5,193 nucleotides of DNA. It comes from Actinomycetes bacterium (lineage in GTDB: Bacteria; Actinomycetota; Acidimicrobiia; Acidimicrobiales; Palsa-688). The number at the start of each line of letters is the position of its first letter. Positions within the stretch are counted from its first letter, which is position 1. Position numbers and translations under genes: made by a program. The stretch is taken from contig JAKAXG010000374.1 in NCBI GenBank assembly GCA_021827225.1, positions 1 to 5,193 on the forward strand. Direction: 5' to 3'. Below are positions 1 through 5,193 of the stretch, piece after piece. The notes beneath the pieces were generated by a model. It ran no database searches and was not told the DNA's origin. It saw only the letters and a program-made list of their open reading frames with translations.

Positions 1-1
1 C

Positions 2-574
2 CACGACGACATGGTCGCCCTGGTGTCGCACGTGCCGCACCTGACCGCCGCCACCTTGATGAACCTGGCCGCCGACACCGCCCTCGAGCACGCCACCCTG
101 CTGCGCCTGGCCGCCGGAGGGTTCCGGGACATGACCCGCATCGCCGCCGGTGAGGCCACTATCTGGCCCGACGTGTGCTCGGAGAACCGGGACGGGATCC
201 TCGAGGTCCTCGACCGGCTCCTGGCCGCCCTGGCCGGCATCCGCCAGGTCGTGGCGACCGGCGACCGCGAGGTGCTGCTCCACACCCTGGAGCGGGCCCG
301 CCAGGCCCGGGTCAACCTGCCGGTCGGGGTGCCGAGCACCGACGCCGCGGTCGAGGTGCGCGTCCGGGTCGCCGACCGGCCCGGCGTGCTGGCCGGCGTG
401 ACTACCCTGCTCGGCGAGATGGGCGTCAACATCTACGACCTGGAGATCGCCCACAGCGCCGAGGGGGACCGGGGCGTCCTGGTGCTCGTCATAGACGCCG
501 CCGCCGCCGAATCGGTGCGTGCCGCCCTGCACGAGCGGGAGTACCGCTGCTCCATCCGGCCGCTGGGCCAGTGA
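2..574 (+). CDS. tyrA: Prephenate dehydrogenase with C-terminal ACT domain (5'-truncated)
   Basis: This is the C-terminal part of a TyrA-family dehydrogenase, which oxidatively decarboxylates prephenate to 4-hydroxyphenylpyruvate with NAD(P)+ in cytosolic tyrosine synthesis. The frame is open from base 2, giving 190 visible residues. The N-terminal Rossmann domain lies outside the window, so the ATG at 11 is not a real start. Visible residues 1-13 contain the conserved HDxxVALVSHxPH segment of the helical dimerisation domain. Residues 39-48 (GGFRDMTRIA) match the family motif with the prephenate-binding arginine, and W55 and N62 follow in the usual places. Residues about 116-189 form an ACT domain with a typical DRPGVLAGVTTLLGEMGVNI core, which in this family suggests feedback control by an aromatic amino acid (inference). 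The stop overlaps the aroA start as GTGA. Arogenate dehydrogenase is an alternative substrate assignment that the sequence alone cannot exclude. Confidence 0.93.
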   Translation, partial: HDDMVALVSHVPHLTAATLMNLAADTALEHATLLRLAAGGFRDMTRIAAGEATIWPDVCSENRDGILEVLDRLLAALAGIRQVVATGDREVLLHTLERARQARVNLPVGVPSTDAAVEVRVRVADRPGVLAGVTTLLGEMGVNIYDLEIAHSAEGDRGVLVLVIDAAAAESVRAALHEREYRCSIRPLGQ

Positions 575-1857
575 CCTCTCTCGTGGTCACCCCGGCGCCG
601 GGCGGCCTGTCGGGACGCCTGCGGGTACCGGGCGACAAGTCCATCTCCCACCGGGCCCTGCTCCTGGCCGCCCGGGCGGAGGGCACGTCGCCCATCACCG
701 GGCTGTCCGGCGGGGCCGACGTGTCCGCCACCCTGCGGGCGGTCCAGGCGTTCGGGGCCGCCGTGGAGAGGGCAGCCGACGGCACGGTGCGGGTGACCGG
801 TGCCGAACCCCACGAGCCCGAGACGGTCATCGACGTGGGCAACTCCGGCACCGGCATCAGGCTGCTGGCCGGCTGGGCGGCGGGCATCGACGGGCTCACC
901 GTCCTGTACGGCGACGCCTCCATCGCCCGGCGCCCCATGGGGCGGGTCGTGGAGCCGCTGCGGGCCATGGGAGCGCGCATCGATGGCCGCCAGGAGGGAC
1001 GGCTGCCGCCACTGGTTGTGCGGGGCGGGCGCCTCAGCGGTATCGACTACCGGCTGCCGGTGCCGAGCGCCCAGGTGAAGAGCGCCCTGCTCCTGGCCGG
1101 CCTCAGCGCCTCCGGCCCGACGACCGTGCACGAGACGGTGCCGACCCGGACCCACACGGAGCAGATGCTGGCCGCCTGCGGGGCCCGGATCGACGTGGAC
1201 GGGGCATCGGTGACGGTGCATCCCGGACCGTTGCAGGCCACCCGCTTCACCGTCCCGGCCGATCCCTCGCAGGCGGCGTTCTGGGTGGTGGCCGCCTGCA
1301 TCATCCCCGGCAGCGACCTGACCCTGGAGGATGTCTACGTCGGGCCCCGGCGGGCCGGGTTCGTGGAGGTGCTCCAGCGGATGGGCGCCGACGTGCAACT
1401 GGTGGACCACGACCCGGTAGCCACCGTCGCCCACATCCGGGCCCGGTACTCGCCGCTGGTGGGCACCGACGTGGGCGGGACGGAGATCCCGGCGCTGATC
1501 GACGAGATCCCGGTGCTGGCGGTGGCGGCCGCCTTCGCCCGGGGCGTCACCACCTTCCGCGACGCCGCGGAGTTGAAGGTGAAGGAGAGCGACCGCATCG
1601 CCACCATGGCCGCCGCCCTCGGCGCCGTCGGCGCCACCGTCGAGGCCCGCCCCGATGGCCTGGTCGTCACCGGCTCGGCCGGCCGCCCGCTGGCCGGCGG
1701 GCGGATCGACTCGGCGGGGGACCACCGCGTGGCCATGTCCCTGGCGGTGGCCGGCCTGGCCGCGGCGGCGCCGGTCGAGATCACAGGCTGGGAGGCGGTC
1801 GCCACCAGCTACCCGGGATTCGAGGAGGATCTACGTAGTTGCCGTCCGTCCGAGTGA
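571..1857 (+). CDS. aroA: 3-phosphoshikimate 1-carboxyvinyltransferase (EPSP synthase)
   Basis: The enzyme joins shikimate-3-phosphate and phosphoenolpyruvate to make EPSP, the sixth shikimate-pathway step, in the cytosol. The 428-residue length is normal for the family. Visible motifs: PGDKSISHRAL (20-30), NSGTGIRLLAG (91-101), GDASIARRPMGRV (114-126), SAQVKSALLLAGL (166-178), RTHTE (193-197), IDEIPVLAVAAAFA (310-323), ELKVKESDRI (334-343) and the late DHR (384-386). RPMGRV, SAQVK and RTHTE make it resemble class II enzymes more than the E. coli type. However, the glycine of NSGT is kept where the CP4 class II enzyme has alanine, and the NxTR motif reads GPRR (258-261). The GTG start at 571 gives a 4-base overlap with the tyrA stop and places the PGDKS motif correctly. 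A GTG at 583 is also possible. No strong ribosome binding site precedes it, so translational coupling to tyrA is likely. Confidence 0.97.
   Translation: MTSLVVTPAPGGLSGRLRVPGDKSISHRALLLAARAEGTSPITGLSGGADVSATLRAVQAFGAAVERAADGTVRVTGAEPHEPETVIDVGNSGTGIRLLAGWAAGIDGLTVLYGDASIARRPMGRVVEPLRAMGARIDGRQEGRLPPLVVRGGRLSGIDYRLPVPSAQVKSALLLAGLSASGPTTVHETVPTRTHTEQMLAACGARIDVDGASVTVHPGPLQATRFTVPADPSQAAFWVVAACIIPGSDLTLEDVYVGPRRAGFVEVLQRMGADVQLVDHDPVATVAHIRARYSPLVGTDVGGTEIPALIDEIPVLAVAAAFARGVTTFRDAAELKVKESDRIATMAAALGAVGATVEARPDGLVVTGSAGRPLAGGRIDSAGDHRVAMSLAVAGLAAAAPVEITGWEAVATSYPGFEEDLRSCRPSE
1823..1828 (+). promoter_or_regulatory. Shine-Dalgarno for cmk, inside aroA
   Basis: A perfect AGGAGG lies within the aroA 3' end, 10 bases before a TTG. 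It favours TTG at 1839 as the cmk start over the in-frame GTG at 1854, which would overlap the aroA stop as GTGA but sit 25 bases from this site. The first few residues of the family vary, so protein alignment alone does not settle the choice. Confidence 0.7.
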
Positions 1858-2498
1858 TAGCCATCGACGGCCCGGCCGGGTCGGGCAAGTCGACGGTGGC
1901 CCGCCGGGTCGCCGCCCGCCTCGGCCTGGACTACCTGGACACCGGGGCCATGTACCGGGCGGTGGCCTTCGAGGCCATCCGGCGCGGCGTCGACCCCGAC
2001 GACCTCCCCGCCGTGGCCGCCCTGGCCCGCCAGATGGAGCTGACCGTCGAGGACCGGGTGGTGGTGAACGGCAGCGACGCCACCGTCGAGATACGCGGCC
2101 CCGAGGTGACCCGGGCGGTGAGCGTGGTCGCTGCCAACCCCGACGTCCGCCACGAGCTGGTGCTGCGCCAGCGGGAGTGGGCCGAGGCCCGGGGCGGGGG
2201 GGTGGTCGAGGGCCGCGACATCGGCACCGTGGTCTTCCCCGAGGCGGCGTTGAAGGTGTACCTGACCGCCAGCGAGGACGCCCGGGCGGAGCGGCGCTCC
2301 AAGGAGATGCTCGACCGCCAGTACGACGAGGTGGCCGCCGACCTGGCCCGCCGGGACCGCATCGACTCCACCCGGACGGCGTCGCCGCTCAGCGCCGCCG
2401 CCGACGCGGTGCGGCTCGACACCACCGAACTGAGCGCCGACCAGGTCGTCGACAGCGTCCTGGCCCTGGTCGCCGAGCGGATACCGGAGGCGAAGTGA
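1839..2498 (+). CDS. cmk: Cytidylate kinase
   Basis: CMP kinase phosphorylates CMP and dCMP with ATP, recycling CMP released by phospholipid synthesis and nucleic-acid turnover. The 219 residues match the usual short bacterial form. Visible features: P-loop GPAGSGKST (11-19), LDTGAMYRAVA (33-43), the central CMP-binding region, EGRDIGTVVFP (124-134), the ERRSKE segment (151-156), the RDRIDSTR motif (172-179) and AVRLDTTELS near the C-terminus (190-199). There is no fused acyltransferase or Der GTPase domain. The TTG start is chosen because AGGAGG sits 10 bases upstream; it overlaps aroA by 19 bases. GTG at 1854 is the alternative and would shorten the protein by five residues. The stop overlaps the plsC start as GTGA, so cmk is probably translated together with both neighbours. 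Confidence 0.97.
   Translation: MPSVRVIAIDGPAGSGKSTVARRVAARLGLDYLDTGAMYRAVAFEAIRRGVDPDDLPAVAALARQMELTVEDRVVVNGSDATVEIRGPEVTRAVSVVAANPDVRHELVLRQREWAEARGGGVVEGRDIGTVVFPEAALKVYLTASEDARAERRSKEMLDRQYDEVAADLARRDRIDSTRTASPLSAAADAVRLDTTELSADQVVDSVLALVAERIPEAK
2486..2490 (+). promoter_or_regulatory. Shine-Dalgarno for plsC
   Basis: GGAGG near the end of cmk precedes the GTG at 2495 by 4 bases. The spacing is short but acceptable, and together with the GTGA overlap it supports this start. Confidence 0.55.
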
Positions 2499-3154
2499 AG
2501 AAGCAGCTCTCCCTGGCCTGGTACGCCTTCGCCCGGGGGGTGGTGGAGCTGGTGTGCCGGCTGTACTGGCGGGTGGAGATCCGCGACCGCGACAAGCTGC
2601 CCCGCTCCGGGGCGTTCGTGATCGCCCCGGTCCACCGCTCCAACATCGACACCCTCCTGGCCGGCTGCCTGACCCGCCGGCGGATCCGGTTCATGGGCAA
2701 GGACAGCCTGTGGAAGTACCGGTGGTCGGGGGCGCTGTTCAGCTCGCTCGGCGCGTTCCCGGTGCACCGCGGCACCCCCGACCGGGAGGCCCTGCGCCAC
2801 TGCGAGGAGGCGGTGCGCGCCGGCGAGCCGGTCGTGCTGTTCCCTGAGGGCACCCGCCAGAGCGGGACCACGCTGCACCCGCTGTTCGAGGGGGCGGCGT
2901 TCGTGGCCGCCCGGGCCGGGGTGCCGGTGGTACCGGTCGGCATCGGCGGGAGCGAGTGGGCCATGCCGAAAGGCAGCAAGCGGATCCTGCCGGTCAAGGT
3001 GGTGATGGTCGTGGGCGACCCCATCCACCCCCCGGAGCGGGCCGAGGGCAGCCGCCTGGCCCGCCGGACGGTGACGGACATGACCGCCCAGCTCGCCGAC
3101 GAGCTGCAGGGGCTGTTCGACCGGGCCCTGCGCGAGGCCGGCCGGGCCGGCTAG
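2495..3154 (+). CDS. plsC: 1-acyl-sn-glycerol-3-phosphate acyltransferase (PlsC family)
   Basis: A membrane-associated acyltransferase expected to acylate lysophosphatidic acid at sn-2 to give phosphatidic acid. All four blocks of the family are visible in its 219 residues: catalytic HRSNID (H47, D52; the Hx4D motif), GAFPVHRG (86-93), FPEGTRQSG (116-124) and VPVVPVGI (143-150). A moderately hydrophobic N-terminal stretch (about 5-25) could form an interfacial helix; I see no clear multi-pass membrane region. The GTG at 2495 is supported by GGAGG 4 bases upstream and a 4-base overlap with the cmk stop. The same frame stays open far upstream inside cmk and aroA, but that part looks like no protein. 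Linkage to cmk fits the recycling of CMP from phospholipid synthesis. A role with another lysophospholipid cannot be excluded, since actinobacteria often carry several paralogues. Confidence 0.93.
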   Translation: MKKQLSLAWYAFARGVVELVCRLYWRVEIRDRDKLPRSGAFVIAPVHRSNIDTLLAGCLTRRRIRFMGKDSLWKYRWSGALFSSLGAFPVHRGTPDREALRHCEEAVRAGEPVVLFPEGTRQSGTTLHPLFEGAAFVAARAGVPVVPVGIGGSEWAMPKGSKRILPVKVVMVVGDPIHPPERAEGSRLARRTVTDMTAQLADELQGLFDRALREAGRAG

Positions 3155-3218
3155 ATCGGGAGAGCTCATCGAGCACCCCGGTACCGGGCCGGGCGGTAAG
3201 GCGCCGGCGCCGGGCCGC
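3155..3218. terminator. Convergent intergenic region with GC-rich palindromes; possible bidirectional terminator
   Basis: The 64 bases between the converging plsC and ispH stops contain two perfect 12-base palindromes: CCCGGTACCGGG (3177-3188) and GGCGCCGGCGCC (3200-3211). The second lies inside a GGCGG (3192-3196) / CCGCC (3215-3219) pairing. The location suits transcription termination from both sides. Neither strand has a T-tract, so a canonical intrinsic terminator is not shown, and in DNA this GC-rich short palindromes arise easily. Confidence 0.35.
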
Positions 3219-4271
3219 CTAGTGGATGAGGCCCCGCAGCGCCATCGCCGCCGACATGGCCCGGTCGTCGGGTAGGGCCTCTCCGCCGGCGGTGGGGTCG
3301 GCGCCGGGGGCCAGCCCCGCCACCGCGGCCAGCGCCGACAGCTGGCGCACCGAGTCGCGCAGCTCCCGCGGCAGCGGGAAGTACTCGTCCTCGTCCACCG
3401 CCCGGATCTCCTCCACGCCGTGGGACGGGTCGAGGTGGGCCACGACGGCCTCGACGATCTCCTCGGGGGCGGAAGCCCCGGCGATCACCCCGACCGTGCC
3501 CGACAGGTCGTCGGGCAGCTCCGCCGGGTCGTCCACCCTGAGCACGACCGGGCAGCCGGCGGCCCGGGCGGTGCGCTCGAGGGCCAGGGTGTTCGACGAC
3601 GTGGCCGAGCCGATGACGATCACCGCGTCGCAGCGCTCGGCGATGGCCTTGAGCGCGGCCTGACGGTTGGTGGTGGCGAAGCACAGATCGGAGCTGCCCG
3701 GCACCCACAGGTCCGGCCAGCGCCGCTTGGCCGCCTCCAGCAGGGCCTTCCACTCGTCGACGGCCAGGGTGGTCTGGGCCAGGAAGGCCACCGGGCCCTC
3801 CGGCTCGGGCAGGGCTTCCAGCTCGTCGAGGTGCTCGATGCGATGTACCGCCCCGGGCGCCACCGCCGCGGTGCCGATCGCCTCCTGGTGCCCCTCGTGG
3901 CCCACGTAGACGATGTCGTAGCCCTTCTTGGCCCGCATCTTCACCTCGTGATGGACCTTGCGCACCAGCGGGCACACCGCGTTTACCACCGCCCCGCCCC
4001 GGGCCTGGGCGGCCTGCACCAGCTCCGGCGGGGAGCCGTGAGCCGACAGCATCAGGGGGGCGCCCTCGGGTACCTGGTCGAGGTCGTCGACGAACACGAC
4101 GCCCATCTCCTTGAAGCGGTCCACGACCACCTGGTTGTGGACGATCTCGTGGTAGCAGTACACGGGCGGCTCGAACACCCGGGTCATCCAGGCCAGCGAC
4201 TTGATAGCCATCTCGACGCCCGCGCAGAAGCCCCTGGGGGAGGCCAGCAGCACCCGCTCGACTTTTTCCAT
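3219..4271 (-). CDS. ispH: 4-hydroxy-3-methylbut-2-enyl diphosphate reductase (IspH/LytB)
   Basis: An iron-sulfur enzyme that reductively dehydroxylates HMBPP to IPP and DMAPP, the last step of the MEP pathway. The three cluster-binding cysteines are present: C16 in SPRGFCAGVE, C100 in NAVCPLVRKVH and C197 in SSDLCFATTNRQ. Substrate-pocket residues also align: H45 (EIVHN), H78 (SAHG), H128 and E130 (GHEGHQE), T168 (QTTL), S225/N227 (SSN) and S267 (GASAP). The protein has 350 residues, against about 315 in E. coli. Most of the excess is a tail of about 45 residues after LPRELR (300-305), rich in Ala, Gly and Asp. The usual DATCP around the second cysteine is NAVCP here. The ATG at 4271 fits the family N-terminus, but no clear Shine-Dalgarno precedes it. 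It lies 37 bases after the CAP-domain gene on the same strand, so co-transcription is possible. Confidence 0.94.
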   Translation of the reverse strand: MEKVERVLLASPRGFCAGVEMAIKSLAWMTRVFEPPVYCYHEIVHNQVVVDRFKEMGVVFVDDLDQVPEGAPLMLSAHGSPPELVQAAQARGGAVVNAVCPLVRKVHHEVKMRAKKGYDIVYVGHEGHQEAIGTAAVAPGAVHRIEHLDELEALPEPEGPVAFLAQTTLAVDEWKALLEAAKRRWPDLWVPGSSDLCFATTNRQAALKAIAERCDAVIVIGSATSSNTLALERTARAAGCPVVLRVDDPAELPDDLSGTVGVIAGASAPEEIVEAVVAHLDPSHGVEEIRAVDEDEYFPLPRELRDSVRQLSALAAVAGLAPGADPTAGGEALPDDRAMSAAMALRGLIH

Positions 4272-4284
4272 CGGTTCGAGGGTA

Positions 4285-4302
4285 CCGGCAGAGGGTTGCC
4301 GG
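4285..4302 (-). other. Short hairpin between the CAP-domain gene and ispH
   Basis: A 6-bp perfect inverted repeat, CCGGCA / TGCCGG, with a 6-base loop, lies in the 37-base gap between the upstream stop (4309-4311) and the ispH ATG (4269-4271). There is no T-tract after it, so a terminator is not supported. It could be an mRNA structure in the ispH leader, or chance in GC-rich DNA. Confidence 0.3.
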
Positions 4303-4308
4303 GGGCGC

Positions 4309-5193
4309 TCAGTAGTTCCTTACGAACAACTGGGTCAGCTGGACGGTTCCGTTGTTGACGTACACGCCGGCGCCGGCCGCCCCGCCCCAGGGGGCCAGGA
4401 TGTTCTCCCGGTGGCCCCAGCAGCCCGGGGAGCCGGCGGTCGGGCAGTCGATGTTGGGGCTGCCCGGGCCGTCGTCGTACATCCAGCCGAAGTCGGCGGC
4501 GAGGGGGGTGGGGTCGCCCCAGGCGATGTTGGATCCCCAGCTGTAGCCGGCCGGGCCGGTCGGGTCGAGGCCGGCCGCGGCTCCCGCCGCGGCCAGGGTG
4601 TCGAGCGCCGGGTTCTCGGGCAGGGCCGGCAGGCCCCGGCTGGTGCGCTCGGCGTCGGCCACGGCCACCAGCTGGGCCGTGGTACCGAGCGAGTAGAAGT
4701 TCGCCGGCAGGGACAGGGGGCCGAGACCCTCCCCGGCCCGGGCCCGGTTGATGTCGGCCAGGGCGGCGGCGTTGCAGGCTGCGATGTCCGGGTTGGGCAC
4801 CCAGCAGGCGTCCATCTGGGCCTGGGACGGGGCTACCGAGGCGGCCGGGTTCTGGCCGGCCGGCAGGACGGTCACCGCGGCGGGGGCGACGGTGTTGACG
4901 ATGGGAGCCGCCGGGGAGGGCGCGGCGGGGGCGCCCAGGCTGGCGACCTGGCCCAGGTTGTCGGGGATCCAGTAGCCGGAACCGACGGCCATGACCCCGA
5001 CCGACGCCGCCCCCCCGGCGGCGTTGAAGCCGACCGCCGAGCCGTGGAAGCCGGCGTCGCCGAAGCTGAAGATGCCGCCGTCGGAGGCGACCAGCCAGTA
5101 CCCCTGCCCGTCGGGGGTGGAGGCCATGCCGACCACCGGCTTGGCCAGGGCCATACCCCCGGTGGAGCCGTAGTAGCCGGCGTCGCCGAAGGC
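4309..5193 (-). CDS. Repeat-containing CAP-like domain protein, probably exported (5'-truncated)
   Basis: The frame is open through the right edge, giving 294 visible residues; the true start is outside the window. Three regions are seen. Residues 1-89 hold repeats of about 37 residues of the type VGMASTPDGQGYWLVASDGG followed by IFSFGDAGFHGS, a family I associate with actinobacterial surface or secreted proteins. Residues about 84-128 are an Ala/Pro-rich linker. Residues about 137-294 resemble a CAP/SCP (PR-1-like) domain: INRARAGEGLGPL (148-160), GSNIAWG (220-226), DFGWMYDD (234-241), CWGHRENIL (258-266) and a final TQLF strand (287-290). Four cysteines (130, 140, 250, 258) could form two disulfides, which fits export. 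No signal peptide can be seen because the N-terminus is missing. The usual GEN of bacterial CAP domains reads GSN, and no counterpart of the first conserved histidine is evident. Function is unknown; a cell-wall or surface role is inference. Confidence 0.82.
   Translation of the reverse strand, partial: AFGDAGYYGSTGGMALAKPVVGMASTPDGQGYWLVASDGGIFSFGDAGFHGSAVGFNAAGGAASVGVMAVGSGYWIPDNLGQVASLGAPAAPSPAAPIVNTVAPAAVTVLPAGQNPAASVAPSQAQMDACWVPNPDIAACNAAALADINRARAGEGLGPLSLPANFYSLGTTAQLVAVADAERTSRGLPALPENPALDTLAAAGAAAGLDPTGPAGYSWGSNIAWGDPTPLAADFGWMYDDGPGSPNIDCPTAGSPGCWGHRENILAPWGGAAGAGVYVNNGTVQLTQLFVRNY
4927..5193 (-). repeat. Tandem protein repeat, about 37 residues per unit
   Basis: Within the right-edge gene, the end of one unit (5155-5193, AFGDAGYYGSTGG) is followed by a complete unit (5029-5139) ending in the matching SFGDAGFHGSAVG. 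A degenerate third unit (about 4927-5013) keeps GYW and a terminal SLGAP-like turn but has lost the FGDA core. The periodic GYW...DGG(I)F.FGDA..GS pattern suggests a beta-propeller-like or other all-beta repeat fold. The array probably continues beyond the window. Confidence 0.8.

Noticed and set aside
11..13. ATG at 11 as the start of a small ACT-domain protein
   Set aside because: The codons before it (HDD) belong to the conserved TyrA HDxxVALVSH segment, so this is the interior of a longer gene cut by the window edge.
433..1725. Long minus-strand open frame opposite aroA (430 codons)
   Set aside because: It is antisense to a clear aroA, has low-complexity Gly/Arg/His/Pro composition and matches no family; long antisense frames are expected at this GC content.
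1655..2494. Upstream in-frame extension of plsC suggesting a fusion
   Set aside because: The translated extension is Arg/Pro/Gly-rich out-of-frame aroA and cmk sequence. The GTG at 2495 with GGAGG and GTGA overlap explains the start.
1931..3169. Long minus-strand open frame opposite cmk and plsC (412 codons)
   Set aside because: It spans two well-supported genes on the other strand and has shadow-frame composition with no recognisable motif.
4281..4288. Recurrent GGTACC-containing motifs (also near 624, 2930, 3181, 4069 and 4681) as a possible regulatory repeat
   Set aside because: Most copies lie inside coding sequence with no shared spacing or flanks, and short GC-rich palindromes are common here by chance.
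3420..4358. Plus-strand open frame opposite ispH (312 codons)
   Set aside because: It is antisense to ispH, runs into the CAP-domain gene, and is rich in Gly, His, Arg and Leu with no domain.
5152..5154. ATG at 5154 (minus strand) as start of the CAP-domain gene
   Set aside because: The frame continues upstream to the window edge and encodes AFGDAGYYGSTGG, the end of a preceding repeat unit, so the gene starts outside the window.

Overview
This is a very GC-rich, densely packed stretch of bacterial chromosome holding housekeeping genes. Codon use, the GTG/TTG starts and the family-specific features suggest a high-GC Actinomycetota. The right-edge gene carries 'YWLVASDGGIFSFGDAGF'-type repeats joined to a CAP-like domain, which I associate with Acidimicrobiia and relatives. 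That placement is inference; no rRNA or other phylogenetic marker lies in the window.

Left half, plus strand (about 1-3154): a four-gene run whose reading frames all overlap. In order it holds the 3' part of tyrA (prephenate dehydrogenase with a C-terminal ACT domain), aroA (EPSP synthase), cmk (CMP kinase) and plsC (1-acylglycerol-3-phosphate acyltransferase family). The junctions are GTGA (tyrA/aroA), a 19-base overlap with a strong internal AGGAGG (aroA/cmk), and GTGA again (cmk/plsC). This looks like a single translationally coupled operon linking aromatic amino acid synthesis to pyrimidine nucleotide and phospholipid synthesis.

Middle (3155-3218): a 64-base convergent gap containing two perfect GC-rich palindromes but no T-tract.

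Right half, minus strand (3219-5193): ispH (HMBPP reductase, last step of the MEP isoprenoid pathway). It lies 37 bases downstream of a gene that runs off the right edge and encodes a repeat-plus-CAP-domain protein, probably exported. ispH and plsC, often co-directional neighbours of cmk in other bacteria, are convergent here.

I see no mobile element, CRISPR array, tRNA, rRNA, defence module or other obviously new system. The items most worth a second look are the CAP-like protein with apparently substituted catalytic positions, the atypical IspH (NAVCP motif and a C-terminal tail), and the class II-like EPSP synthase that lacks one class II motif.
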